64,000 nt of DNA from Verrucomicrobiota bacterium (GTDB lineage Bacteria; Verrucomicrobiota; Verrucomicrobiia; Opitutales; Opitutaceae): the NCBI GenBank assembly GCA_016721945.1, contig JADKHC010000008.1:62001-126000 (forward strand). Direction: 5' to 3'. The notes under the pieces were generated by a model, which saw nothing but the letters and a program-made list of their open reading frames with translations, ran no database searches and had not been told where the DNA came from. Positions 8,019 to 17,225 of the stretch are shown in pieces. The translations under genes and the position numbers were made by a program. Positions within the stretch are counted from its first letter, which is position 1. Each line of letters opens with the position of its first letter.

Positions 8019-9629
8019 TCACGTTGCTGTCTCGGTGAAACGGCTTTCGCGGATGACGGTGATCTTGATCGTGCTGGGATACTGGAGTTCGCTTTCGATG
8101 CGTTGGCGCAGGGTCTTGGCGATCTCGGCGGCGCGTTCGTCGGTCACCTGTTGCGGTGAAACAACGACACGAATCTCGCGGCCCGCCTGGATCGCGTAGG
8201 CCTGTTGCACGCCTTCGAGCGAGAGCGCGAGTTTCTCAAGCCGATCCAGTCGCTGGATATAACTCGTCATCGCCTCCGCGCGGGCGCCGGGGCGCACAGC
8301 TGAAATCGTGTCGGCAAGAATCACGAGGCCGGCGTAAACAGTTTCGGGCTTCACCTCTTCGTGATGCGCGGCGACGGCGTTGACCACGATGGGAGTTTCG
8401 CCGTGGCGCTTCACGAAATCAGCGCCGATCATGGCGTGACTGCCTTCGTAATCGCCTTCGATGCCTTTGCCAATGTCGTGGAGCAGGCCGGCGCGTTTTG
8501 CGATGTTCGGATCGAGTCCGGTTTCGCTGGCCAAAAGCGAACAGAGCTGGCCGACCTCGACCGAGTGATCGAGCGCGTTTTGCGTGTAGGCGAAGCGATA
8601 CTTGAGGCGGCCGAGGAGCTTGATGATCTCGGGATGCAGGCCGTTGATGCCGAGGCGTTGCACGGCGTCTTCACCGGCTTGCACGACATTGGTTTCAACG
8701 TCGGTGCGGGCGCGGGCCACGAATTCTTCAATGCTGGCCGGATGAATGCGGCCGTCTTTGACGAGGCCATCGAGAGCGAGTCGGGCGATCTCGCGCCGAA
8801 CCGGATCAAAGGAGGAAATGAGCACCATCTGCGGCGTCTCGTCGATCAGTAGGGTGACGCCCGTGGTGGATTCGAAGGCCTTGATGTTGCGACCTTCGCG
8901 GCCGATGATACGGCCCTTCATCTCCTCGCTAGGCAGATGGACGATGGTTGCGGTAATGTCGTTGTTGGGCTTCGAAGCCATGCGCTGCATCGTCGTGATG
9001 AGGATGCGCTGGGCGTCGCGTTGGAGTTCCTGCTCGGATTTCTCCATCGTCTGTCGGCGAAGGGCGCGCAACTCGTCCTGACACTCGATCATGACTTCGT
9101 CGCGAAGCGTGCGCTTGATCTCCTCGGCATCCATCTGGGAAACGCCTTCGAGTCGGTTGCGGAGGCTCTTGGAAAGGGCGCGGATCGCGTCGCGGGCCTG
9201 CTTGATGGCAGCGTTTTCGCGGGCGAGGCGTTCCTGTTTTTGCTCCAGCTGGTAATCGAGCAGGCCGAGTGATTCCTCATGGGCGCGGATTTCGCGGAGC
9301 TTGATGTCGGTCTCGATTTCGCGGCGGTCGTACTCGCGGTTAAATTCGGCGCGGTGCTTTTGGATTTCTTCCTCGGCCTTCTGTTTGACTTCCTGCGCAG
9401 ACACGGCCGCCTCGCGCTTGGCCACTTCGATCAGCTGACTGGCGTTTTGAGCGGCAGCCCGGCGCATGTGGCGGGTGAGCAACCAGACGACCAGAAAACC
9501 GAACCCAGCGCCCACGACAAGAGAGCCCGCCAGCGACCGGACCAGTGGATCGCCTTGGGCTACCAGAAACGCAAAGTCGGATGCGCCAGCTGATTTCAAG
9601 AGGTTTGCAACGTAGAAGTGCCCTAACAA
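8019..9629 (-). CDS. rny: ribonuclease Y
   Basis: A 536-residue membrane-anchored endoribonuclease that initiates mRNA decay. In order: a hydrophobic N-terminal anchor (about residues 28-52), a long coiled coil (about 60-210), a KH domain (GRIIGREGRNIKAFE, near 237-251) and an HD domain (HSVEVG near 355, LLHDIGKGIE near 382), then the conserved C-terminal domain. The start is taken as a TTG at 9629 because AGAAAGG lies about 8 bases upstream; no ATG precedes the anchor. An RNase E/G homologue is encoded at 21060, so this cell would have both initiating endonucleases. Confidence 0.95.
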   Translation of the reverse strand: MLGHFYVANLLKSAGASDFAFLVAQGDPLVRSLAGSLVVGAGFGFLVVWLLTRHMRRAAAQNASQLIEVAKREAAVSAQEVKQKAEEEIQKHRAEFNREYDRREIETDIKLREIRAHEESLGLLDYQLEQKQERLARENAAIKQARDAIRALSKSLRNRLEGVSQMDAEEIKRTLRDEVMIECQDELRALRRQTMEKSEQELQRDAQRILITTMQRMASKPNNDITATIVHLPSEEMKGRIIGREGRNIKAFESTTGVTLLIDETPQMVLISSFDPVRREIARLALDGLVKDGRIHPASIEEFVARARTDVETNVVQAGEDAVQRLGINGLHPEIIKLLGRLKYRFAYTQNALDHSVEVGQLCSLLASETGLDPNIAKRAGLLHDIGKGIEGDYEGSHAMIGADFVKRHGETPIVVNAVAAHHEEVKPETVYAGLVILADTISAVRPGARAEAMTSYIQRLDRLEKLALSLEGVQQAYAIQAGREIRVVVSPQQVTDERAAEIAKTLRQRIESELQYPSTIKITVIRESRFTETAT

Positions 9630-9688
9630 AGTTCAACCTTTCTTCTATGCGCTTTGTAAGACGCGGCCAAGCACCCGTTTCGCCTTTT

Positions 9689-11347
9689 TTAGCGGCGCGG
9701 CATTTCACCTCGGATCGACGGCCAGGTTCCCGCAACGATTTCCTGCATGTGCGCAAGGGCAGCGGCCTCATCGCCCGCCGTGACCACACTTTGCACCACA
9801 ACATAGGCCCAGCGATTCGCTTGGAAATGTCGCAGCCGATCACGCACATCGCGCCATTGCATGCCGGGCAACGTCGGCTCGACGGCCTCGCCCCCCACAA
9901 ACCAGTAGGCAAATAAAGAACTGATCTGCACGCGCCGATTTTGCGCATCGACCGCCGCATGCTCGACGCGCAACACCGTCGCCGCCACCGCCTCAAGTTC
10001 TGCCTGGAACTCATGCCGGAAACGTCCCTCGATCGTCCACCCCTGCCCGACCAGACAGAGCTCGGGCCGGTGGATCGACGTGCGATCCCGCCCACTCAAC
10101 ACGACAGAGACAAAAACCTGCTTATTCAAACTAGCCAACGACACGTAGTTCTTCCGCGCATACCCCGTGTCGGGCGGTAGCACCTCGCGCTCGAGTGCGG
10201 AGACCTCGACCGAACGACCGATCCACTCCCTGCCGACAAACCCCGGCAGCTCGGCCGGATTCGCTCCATCCTCCGTCAACTGCACGCCTGCGAGTCCACC
10301 CGTCGGCCGTGCGTCCAGCCGCCACGCCGCAAGGCACACCGCAATTGCCACGACCACCACCGCACTCGCCACAGCCCACGGCCGCAGTAACGCCGACACG
10401 CTGACGACCGGCGACGCGGCCGTGCTCACGTCACCACGCTCGGCCGATTTGAAACCGACTCGTCGCAGCAACGCCGTCGTCCCCAGCAAAAGCCCCAGCA
10501 CCACCAAAAACACCACCAGGCCCGAGGCTTCATGCACGCGACTTCCCGCCGCCTGGCCAAATTTTTCTCCCACCAGGACGAGCACGAGCACGCGCGCGAT
10601 GTTGCCGATAACGACATAGGGCAGCGCAGCCGCCACCAAGACCGCCCGCGCCACCCAGGAACGAAAGCCGATATAACCAACCAACAGCGCCAGAGCCAGC
10701 AACGCCACCAGCGAGCGTATGCCGGAGCAGGCCGCCGCGACGTCGTATTGGAAACGCCCATCGGGCGAGAACAGCTGCGTACCGTTGCGCACGAGCGAGA
10801 TTCCGAGTTTTTGCGCCAGTGCGTAGGCACCGTCCGTAACCACCAGCCTGAGACTAAATCCGAGCGAATCGACAAAACTCACCGGCACCGCGAGCAACAT
10901 AAAGCCCAGCGGAAAAACCGCCGCCCGGCCCCAGCGCCGCCCGCCCGCCAACGCCAACACGCCCCAGAAAAACACGAGAAACGCCACGATCGAAACGCGC
11001 GTTTGCTGCGCCGCATAACCCACCAGATGCAACGCCAGCCCGCCCAGCAACGCGACCGGCACCCGCCAGCCCGCCGGTACGCGCCCGGTCGTCGTACCTT
11101 CTTGGATACGCAAGTTCCGCCAGAACAACCAGCCAGCGACCAGCACCACGAGCAGCCCGTGCTGCGTCTCCGCCGCTGGGTCGAACCATTGCGAACCCCA
11201 CCAATAAAACAGCGAACGCGAGTGGATATAGCCCTGCGTCGCATTACCAAAAAATTGCAAAACTATCGCTCCCGCCAAAGCACACACCAGCGCAGCCACA
11301 CAAACCTGACGATTTGCAAACTGGTTTCTTGCGGTTTGGAAAATCAT
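9689..11347 (-). CDS. exosortase fused to an EpsI domain
   Basis: A 552-residue polytopic membrane protein. The N-terminal two thirds are an exosortase/archaeosortase with the catalytic triad in its usual order: Cys near 208 in AAACSGIRSL, Arg near 253 in GNIARVLVLV, and His near 270 in RVHEASG. The C-terminal part (WIGRSVEV, SVVLSGRDRTSIHRPELCLVGQGW) is an EpsI-like exosortase-associated domain. Exosortases process PEP-CTERM-type sorting signals and are typically co-located with EPS genes, as here. I found no PEP-CTERM substrate in the window. The ATG at 11347 overlaps, back to back, an upstream in-frame ATG of the divergent glycosyltransferase, so they probably share a promoter region. Confidence 0.9.
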   Translation of the reverse strand: MIFQTARNQFANRQVCVAALVCALAGAIVLQFFGNATQGYIHSRSLFYWWGSQWFDPAAETQHGLLVVLVAGWLFWRNLRIQEGTTTGRVPAGWRVPVALLGGLALHLVGYAAQQTRVSIVAFLVFFWGVLALAGGRRWGRAAVFPLGFMLLAVPVSFVDSLGFSLRLVVTDGAYALAQKLGISLVRNGTQLFSPDGRFQYDVAAACSGIRSLVALLALALLVGYIGFRSWVARAVLVAAALPYVVIGNIARVLVLVLVGEKFGQAAGSRVHEASGLVVFLVVLGLLLGTTALLRRVGFKSAERGDVSTAASPVVSVSALLRPWAVASAVVVVAIAVCLAAWRLDARPTGGLAGVQLTEDGANPAELPGFVGREWIGRSVEVSALEREVLPPDTGYARKNYVSLASLNKQVFVSVVLSGRDRTSIHRPELCLVGQGWTIEGRFRHEFQAELEAVAATVLRVEHAAVDAQNRRVQISSLFAYWFVGGEAVEPTLPGMQWRDVRDRLRHFQANRWAYVVVQSVVTAGDEAAALAHMQEIVAGTWPSIRGEMPRR

Positions 11348-11393
11348 GTCCTACACAACAACCACCCACCGGCAGCGTTTTTCCAAGCCTGCA

Positions 11394-12497
11394 ATGAAAC
11401 TGCTCGTATTTGCCCAGACCCCACCACCCCACCACGGTCAGAGCGCGATGATCCGCCTCATGCTCGAGGAACTCGGCCGTCCAGGCCAGGCTTTCAAACT
11501 GTATCACGTCAATCTGCGCCTTTCGGAAGATTCCGCCGACGTGGGCCGCTGGCGCTTGAGCAAAGTCGTGCCGCTGCTCGGCGCTTGCCTGAAAGCACTC
11601 GTGATCCGCTGGCGACACGGCCCGATGGCGCTCTATTATGTACCTGCTCCGGCTAAACGCGGCGCGCTATACCGCGACTGGGTGGTAATGGCGCTATGCC
11701 GCCCGTTTTTTCCCCAACTCGTGTTGCACTGGCACGCCGTCGGCCTCGGGCACTGGCTCGAAAACTCGGCGAAAACCATCGAGCGCCGGATCACCCGCCG
11801 CTTGCTGGGCAAAGCCGATCTCTCGATCGTGCTCGCGCCAGAAGTCGCGGGCGACGTGGCTATACTCTGGCCAAAACGAGTCGCCATCGTCCAAAACTCC
11901 CTCTCCGAATCCGGCGTGCTCCCGCCGCCCCGACACCGCAAAGCCGGAGAGTGCTTTGAGATTTTGTTCATCGGCCTGTGCAGCGAAGAAAAAGGTTTCT
12001 TCGACACTCTGGATGCGTTCGCCCTGCTCCATGCACGCAACCCCGGCGCCTACCGGCTGACCATCGCCGGCGCCTTCGACAGCGAAGCCGCCGAGCAGCG
12101 CTTCCTGGACCGGGCCCGAGAGTTCAAGACGGCCGTGCGCTTCCTCGGCTTTGTCGGACCAGAAGCCAAACGAAAACTTTTCACCGAGAGCGACGTGCTG
12201 TGCTTCCCCACGTATAACCAGCACGAAGGCCAGCCGCTCGTGCTCATCGAGGCGCTCGCGCATGACGTACCAATTGTTACCACCAAATGGCGCGCGATCC
12301 CCGACATGCTCCCGCGAAAATTCGTCTGGTACGTGGATCAACGCCGCCCCGACCAGATCGCCGAATCCATTTTCAAAGCCCGGCAAGAAGGCGAACCCAA
12401 CGGTGTCCTGCGCGAGCACTACCTGCTAAACTTCACGCCCGCCCAGCACGTGAGCGCATTGAAAAGGGCATTGCTCTCAATCGAAGCTGCATCGTAG
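11394..12497 (+). CDS. glycosyltransferase family 4 protein
   Basis: A 367-residue GT-B transferase. The N-terminal half has the acceptor-side strand MKLLVFAQTPPPHHGQS and conserved HWHAVGLGHW. The C-terminal half carries the donor-binding GT4 region: ILFIGLCSEEKGFFDTLDAF, and the E-x7-E element near CFPTYNQHEGQPLVLIEALA. It should add a sugar from an NDP donor to a lipid-linked or growing glycan at the inner membrane. The ATG at 11394 is chosen; the 16-residue extension to 11346 would overlap the exosortase start. It is the first gene of the plus-strand half of the EPS locus. Confidence 0.87.
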   Translation: MKLLVFAQTPPPHHGQSAMIRLMLEELGRPGQAFKLYHVNLRLSEDSADVGRWRLSKVVPLLGACLKALVIRWRHGPMALYYVPAPAKRGALYRDWVVMALCRPFFPQLVLHWHAVGLGHWLENSAKTIERRITRRLLGKADLSIVLAPEVAGDVAILWPKRVAIVQNSLSESGVLPPPRHRKAGECFEILFIGLCSEEKGFFDTLDAFALLHARNPGAYRLTIAGAFDSEAAEQRFLDRAREFKTAVRFLGFVGPEAKRKLFTESDVLCFPTYNQHEGQPLVLIEALAHDVPIVTTKWRAIPDMLPRKFVWYVDQRRPDQIAESIFKARQEGEPNGVLREHYLLNFTPAQHVSALKRALLSIEAAS

Positions 12498-12724
12498 CAA
12501 ATGCCCACTGCCCTCTACTCCGAAGATAGATTTTCTGGAACCTACTATTACTCGAAATCGTCCTACGGTCCACTCCAGTATTCGAGCCATTGATGGACGC
12601 TCACCTCCCCCGGCAGACCAAGCTGCAACCTGCGTGACAATTCAGAGCTGTTGATCTGCGCTACATTTCCGCCAGTTTCTTCACTCGTGTATTATTTAAC
12701 AGCACATGTGAAGGACATTGAACC

Positions 12725-13843
12725 ATGACGGTCCGAGTTCTAGCCGTCCTTCAGGTCGATCCTCCCGAGAGTGGGCAGGCGCTTATGAACCGCATTCTTC
12801 TCGAGTCGCGTTTTACCGGGATCGAGTTGGTTCATGTGGATGCCAGCTTCTCGCGACAAATGTCCGATATGCGATCTGTTGCCTGGCGCAAGTTATGGAA
12901 GCTCTTTTGGCTTCCCGCACGGATCATTGTGGCAAAGTTTCGCAGCGGCTCCGATATTCTTCTCTATTCTCCGTCTGGCCCAACCCGGAGTGCTGCGATC
13001 AAAGATGCCTGGATCTTGGGCCTATCACGGCCTTTTTTCAGAACGACTGTCTTTCATGTTCACGCGAGTGGCATTGGCGATTACCTTAAGGCCACTCGTA
13101 CAACTTGGGCTGGGATTGCGCGTCACGCATTGTATCATCCGACTTGGTTGATTCGGCTATCGCCCGCCACGCCGCGCGACGATATAGCACTCATTGCCCG
13201 TCACACCGCGAGCATTCCGAATTGTATCAGAGATGAAGCAGAGCTTCTTGCGATCCACCGCACGGCGACGGTTGACGGGCCATTGCGAATTCTCTTCGTC
13301 GGGCTGCACATTCCGAGTAAAGGGCTTCGCATCCTTCTTGACGCTATTATTGAACTGAAACGTGAAGGTATAATTGTATATATTGAAACGTTGGGCAGCT
13401 TTAGTGACCCTGTTTTCGCTAATGAGTGCCGTGAGACAATTCAGACCGAGAACCTAAACGAGCATTTTCGCTTTCTGGGTCCTGTTTTCGGCGCGCAGAA
13501 GATCGGCGCTTTCGCCCGCGCAGATCTCATGGTTTTCCCCACCTATTTTGACAGTGAAACACTTCCCCTCGTCGTTATTGAGGCCATGGCCGCTGGCCTT
13601 CCGGTTATCTCCACTCGCTGGAGAGGAATCCAGGACCTCATCGATGACGGCCGAACGGGCTTCCTGATTGAGCCCCGACAAACCGCTCCTGTAATTACTG
13701 CAATCAAAACTATCCACCTGGATAGGAACCTGATTCGTGCGATGGGCGATGCAGCCCGCGAACGATTCAAACAAAACTATTCACAAGCGGCCTTTCGCTC
13801 CGCCTGGCAAAAGACCCTCCTCGCCATCGTCAACACACCCTGA
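12725..13843 (+). CDS. glycosyltransferase family 4 protein
   Basis: A 372-residue GT-B transferase, a paralogue of the preceding gene (both keep the HVHASGIGDY/HWHAVGLGHW-type motif). The donor domain has ILFVGLHIPSKGLRILLDA and MVFPTYFDSETLPLVVIEAM, the GT4 E-x7-E region. A good Shine-Dalgarno (GAAGGA, 12712-12717) precedes the ATG at 12725. The 227-base gap before it is less GC-rich than its flanks and may hold its promoter. It reads directly into the epimerase gene, with one base between the stop and the next ATG. Sugar specificity is unknown. Confidence 0.88.
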   Translation: MTVRVLAVLQVDPPESGQALMNRILLESRFTGIELVHVDASFSRQMSDMRSVAWRKLWKLFWLPARIIVAKFRSGSDILLYSPSGPTRSAAIKDAWILGLSRPFFRTTVFHVHASGIGDYLKATRTTWAGIARHALYHPTWLIRLSPATPRDDIALIARHTASIPNCIRDEAELLAIHRTATVDGPLRILFVGLHIPSKGLRILLDAIIELKREGIIVYIETLGSFSDPVFANECRETIQTENLNEHFRFLGPVFGAQKIGAFARADLMVFPTYFDSETLPLVVIEAMAAGLPVISTRWRGIQDLIDDGRTGFLIEPRQTAPVITAIKTIHLDRNLIRAMGDAARERFKQNYSQAAFRSAWQKTLLAIVNTP

Positions 13844-13844
13844 C

Positions 13845-14798
13845 ATGCATGCAGATCGAATTCTCATAACGGGTGGTTCCGGTTTTATCGGGACAGCGCT
13901 CGTTTCCCTTTTGCAGCACGCAGGGGCTGAGGTGCGCAACATCGACCTGGCTCCGCCGCAAATCGACGAGCATCATTCAGTTTGGATCAAGGGAAGCGTT
14001 TTGGATGAAGGGGCGGTTCGCGCCGTTGCTGACGCGTTTCGCCCTACTCATCTGGTTCATCTCGCAGCCGAGACCAGTATTGAAACCACCGGGAAGCGAT
14101 TGTCCGAGATGTATCCGGTCAATGTCTGCGCGACCGACGTTCTAGCAAATGCGCTCGTCGGCCATCCCCTGCAGCTGTCCATCTTCGTCTCGACGCAATA
14201 TGTCTGCGGCCCACAAGGCGGACTGCCGCGGGATGACACTCATTTTTTCCCGCACACTGAATATGGGGAAAGCAAAGTCGCGATGGAGAAAACCGTTCGC
14301 CAGCGCTGGACGTCGCCCTATGTGATTGTGCGTCCCACCTATGTGTGGGGACCCCACCACACGAAGTATTTCCGGGATGTGTGTCATACGCTGGCTCGTG
14401 GCACCTACTGCCACCCGGGCGGGACCCCAGTGATCCGCGCCTACGCCTATGTCGATACCGTAGCCCAAATGATTATCGATGCCCTCGCCCGGCCGGACCT
14501 TACCGGTCGAGTCTTATACGCCACTGATCGCCCGGAAGACAGCTACGCGTTCGTGAACCGCCTGAGCTTGGCGCTCCGGGGCCGCCCTGCACGACGTGCC
14601 CCCCGCCTCCTGCTCAAAGGACTGGCCCTCATCGGAGACCGTTGGCGGCGCTGCCCCATGAATAGCTTCAGATACCGCAGCATGACCACCGACTACCCGG
14701 TGCCCTACACATATACTTTCGACCAACTGGGCGAACCCAAGCCGGACCTCACCGCCGGCGCCGTGGCCACCGCTCACTGGTTCCACAACCTGCCGTAA
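13845..14798 (+). CDS. NAD-dependent epimerase/dehydratase (extended SDR)
   Basis: A 317-residue nucleotide-sugar-modifying enzyme. The N-terminal cofactor motif is TGGSGFIG (near residue 7), with HLVHLAAETS as the usual HLAA element. The active site has the Ser/Thr of VSTQYVCGP and Y-x3-K in YGESK. It likely epimerises or reduces a sugar carried on a nucleotide, supplying the adjacent glycosyltransferases. The ATG at 13845 follows the previous stop by one base, implying translational coupling. The C-terminal region (RLSLALRGRPARRAPRLLL) resembles sugar epimerases of EPS loci. The exact substrate cannot be determined. Confidence 0.88.
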   Translation: MHADRILITGGSGFIGTALVSLLQHAGAEVRNIDLAPPQIDEHHSVWIKGSVLDEGAVRAVADAFRPTHLVHLAAETSIETTGKRLSEMYPVNVCATDVLANALVGHPLQLSIFVSTQYVCGPQGGLPRDDTHFFPHTEYGESKVAMEKTVRQRWTSPYVIVRPTYVWGPHHTKYFRDVCHTLARGTYCHPGGTPVIRAYAYVDTVAQMIIDALARPDLTGRVLYATDRPEDSYAFVNRLSLALRGRPARRAPRLLLKGLALIGDRWRRCPMNSFRYRSMTTDYPVPYTYTFDQLGEPKPDLTAGAVATAHWFHNLP

Positions 14799-14872
14799 GC
14801 CGAAATAGGCTTGGGCAACGCGCCGGTTTTGATCCAGAACCATTCGACTGCCCTTGAAAATCCCCGTCCACC

Positions 14873-16384
14873 ATGTCCGCGATTGATCCTGCCAAGGGAA
14901 ACGCCGTCCACGACCAGGCGACACGCGGGCATCGCAGCACGCTCGTCTCCCAATCCGTGCGTCTTTTGTGCAAGGTAGTGAGTATTCTTATTGTGGCACG
15001 ATTGGTTGCCCCTTCCGACTACGGACTACTGGCGATGGCCGCCAGCATCACGCTTTTACTTTGGATGTTTCGCGATCTCGGTCTAGGCACGGCCGCAATC
15101 CAAGCCCCCGACTTATCTCCGGGGCTTTGCGCGAGCCTTTTTCGTGCTCAGTTAATACTCGGCATTGCGCTCATGTTGATCACCTGCGCGACCAGCCCGG
15201 TGGTCGCTTGGTTCTACGGCCAGAAGCAACTCGTTCCGCTGCTTCTGTTTTCGAGCCTGAGTTTCCTGTTCATCGGCATAGCCGGATTACCTCGCACGAT
15301 CTTGTTCCGATCACTGCGCTTCGACGAAATCAACCTCATCGAAACAATCTCTGCCATCACCGCTACCACGGGCATGATCGTGGCCGCCGCCTTGGGTGCA
15401 GGCGCCTACTCTCTCGCCCTCTTCGGTGTGCTTGCTGATTTCATCTGGGCTGTGTTCGCGTGGAAATATGAACCCTGCCTTAAGCTGACGCGCGCCTCGC
15501 GCGAAAACATCGCTGGTCTCGCCAAGACCGGACGTGGACTCAGCTACTTTCAAGCGCTCAACTATCTCTCCCTTCAAGCCGAGATCGTCGGCGTCGGACA
15601 ATATCTCGGCACGTTTTCCCTCGGCCTTTACAGCCGCGCAACCCAGATGCTCGCGCTGCCGACCACACACCTCGCCGAACCATTATCACAGGTGACACTC
15701 ACCGCTCTCTCGCGCCTCGCCAGCGCCCCGGAAGAATTCAAAAAACAGGCCGCCTCCGGCATAAGCATCATCGCCTACCTTGTTCTGCCAATCGCTGCAC
15801 TGTGCGTCGCGGTCCCGGAGGAGGTCGTGAAAATCCTCCTCGGTTCGCAATGGACCGAAGCCGCACCGCTCCTTCGCTGGCTCGCAGTCAGCGCCGCCTT
15901 GAGCCAAGTCACCCTAGTCGCCCAGTCCATCGCCATTGCCGTCAATCAATCACATCGTCTGATTTTCACCGCGGTCGTCACACTGATGGCCTTGATCGCC
16001 GCCGTGGTGATCGGCCTGCCGCACGGATCAAACGGCGTCGCGCTCGCAGTCGCCGTAGCCAATTTATTGCTCTTTCTCCCACGGCTGATGTGGCGCCTGC
16101 AAGGATCACCCGTTTGTGTTTCAGATTTTCTCCACCCCCTGGCCGGCCCGTTCGTTACCGCGCTGATCCTTGGCCTAGGGTCCTTCGGCGGCCGGACGTT
16201 CTGCCCAACTGAAAACTATATCCTACGGCTGCTTACCGCCATCGCAGGCGGCGCGCTATTTCTAGGCATCACTAGCCTACTATCGACAAAACTGCGCAAC
16301 GAATGGCGCGTCGTGTGGGGGCATCTTCCCTGGGCCGCTAAGACACCGCCCACTTTGACAACACCCCCAGCCGATGCGCTGTAG
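14873..16384 (+). CDS. oligosaccharide flippase (Wzx/polysaccharide-synthesis family)
   Basis: A 503-residue integral membrane protein with about 12-14 hydrophobic segments and the MOP/Polysacc_synt N-terminal pattern VSQSVRLLCKVVSILIVARLVAPSDYGLLAMA split by short loops. It would translocate lipid-linked repeat units across the inner membrane. It is the last plus-strand gene of the EPS locus. Its 3' end overlaps the convergent GT2 gene by 47 bases. The ATG at 14873 is the only reasonable start, 74 bases after the epimerase. Confidence 0.88.
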   Translation: MSAIDPAKGNAVHDQATRGHRSTLVSQSVRLLCKVVSILIVARLVAPSDYGLLAMAASITLLLWMFRDLGLGTAAIQAPDLSPGLCASLFRAQLILGIALMLITCATSPVVAWFYGQKQLVPLLLFSSLSFLFIGIAGLPRTILFRSLRFDEINLIETISAITATTGMIVAAALGAGAYSLALFGVLADFIWAVFAWKYEPCLKLTRASRENIAGLAKTGRGLSYFQALNYLSLQAEIVGVGQYLGTFSLGLYSRATQMLALPTTHLAEPLSQVTLTALSRLASAPEEFKKQAASGISIIAYLVLPIAALCVAVPEEVVKILLGSQWTEAAPLLRWLAVSAALSQVTLVAQSIAIAVNQSHRLIFTAVVTLMALIAAVVIGLPHGSNGVALAVAVANLLLFLPRLMWRLQGSPVCVSDFLHPLAGPFVTALILGLGSFGGRTFCPTENYILRLLTAIAGGALFLGITSLLSTKLRNEWRVVWGHLPWAAKTPPTLTTPPADAL

Positions 16385-17219
16385 CGTTCGCAACTAACCG
16401 CCACGCACCCAGCCCTCGCGTCCGCAACACCATGATCGCACAGCGGACAAAATGTACAAAACTGCCGTGCCCATTTTGCGCGCGTACGATGCAACCCATG
16501 GCTAGATAAGCACGCCGTGCCTCCCGCGCATATCTGCGGCGCACGATGCGCCACGTCGCCTGATAAGCTTTCCAAACAACTTCGCCTCGATGCACCCGCG
16601 CCGCACCGACCTGCGGATGAACCGTCACTAGACTGCGTGCACAATTGGGCACAAACTGCACACCGTTTCGCTCGATAAACCGGTGCGCGAAAGCTTCATC
16701 CTCCCCTGCCCGCAGCCTCTCATCAAACCATACTTGCGGTTCGCGGCGGTGAAAAAGCATGGGGGTCCCCCAATTGGCCGCTATCAACAAATCGTCTCCC
16801 CGGAACTCAGCCCGCGAAACCTGCCGAGTGCGGCGGCGATGCGGCAACACCACTGTATATCCACACAAAACCAGCGGAGCCCCGGTATCCCTAGCAAGAG
16901 ATAATTGCGCGGCCACCTTGCCCGGCTCGTATTCGTCGTCGTCGTCCAAATAAGTAATCCACTCACCCTTCGCAGCCTTCAAACCCAAGTTGCGCGCACC
17001 CGCAGCACAAGGCGCATGCGGAAGCGCCACCACCACCACCCGAGGATCGGATAGCAGGGTTGCCCATTCCGGCTTCGCGGCGATTGGCGGTGTCTGGCGG
17101 TTGCTGTCGATAAGCACGACTTCCAAGTCAGTCCAGCTTTGCCGCAACACACTCGCCAAAGCCCGCGGCCAGAGCTCCGATCGGTCACAAGTTGGCAGGA
17201 TAACGGATACGGCGGGCAT
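16338..17219 (-). CDS. glycosyltransferase family 2 protein
   Basis: A 293-residue GT-A transferase. It opens with SVILPTCDRSELWPRALASV, the nucleotide-binding strand, and has the metal-binding acidic cluster YLDDDDEYEPG near residue 95. The later acidic segment RLRAGEDEAFAHR corresponds to the catalytic-base region. The C-terminus (about 200-293) is basic and amphipathic, possibly membrane-associated. The start lies 6 bases downstream of the O-antigen-ligase-like stop, so the two genes form an operon running opposite to the flippase gene. Its last 47 bases overlap the flippase gene tail to tail. Confidence 0.88.
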   Translation of the reverse strand: MPAVSVILPTCDRSELWPRALASVLRQSWTDLEVVLIDSNRQTPPIAAKPEWATLLSDPRVVVVALPHAPCAAGARNLGLKAAKGEWITYLDDDDEYEPGKVAAQLSLARDTGAPLVLCGYTVVLPHRRRTRQVSRAEFRGDDLLIAANWGTPMLFHRREPQVWFDERLRAGEDEAFAHRFIERNGVQFVPNCARSLVTVHPQVGAARVHRGEVVWKAYQATWRIVRRRYAREARRAYLAMGCIVRAQNGHGSFVHFVRCAIMVLRTRGLGAWRLVANATAHRLGVLSKWAVS

Positions 17220-17225
17220 GGAATC

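Noticed and set aside
7443..8159. A 238-codon plus-strand frame opposite queF and the end of rny
   Set aside because: It covers the reverse strand of two clear genes and the GCCAGAGG repeat.
10532..11656. A 374-codon open frame opposite the exosortase gene
   Set aside because: It is antisense to a gene with a complete catalytic triad and is Arg/Gln/His-rich, typical of a GC-rich shadow frame.
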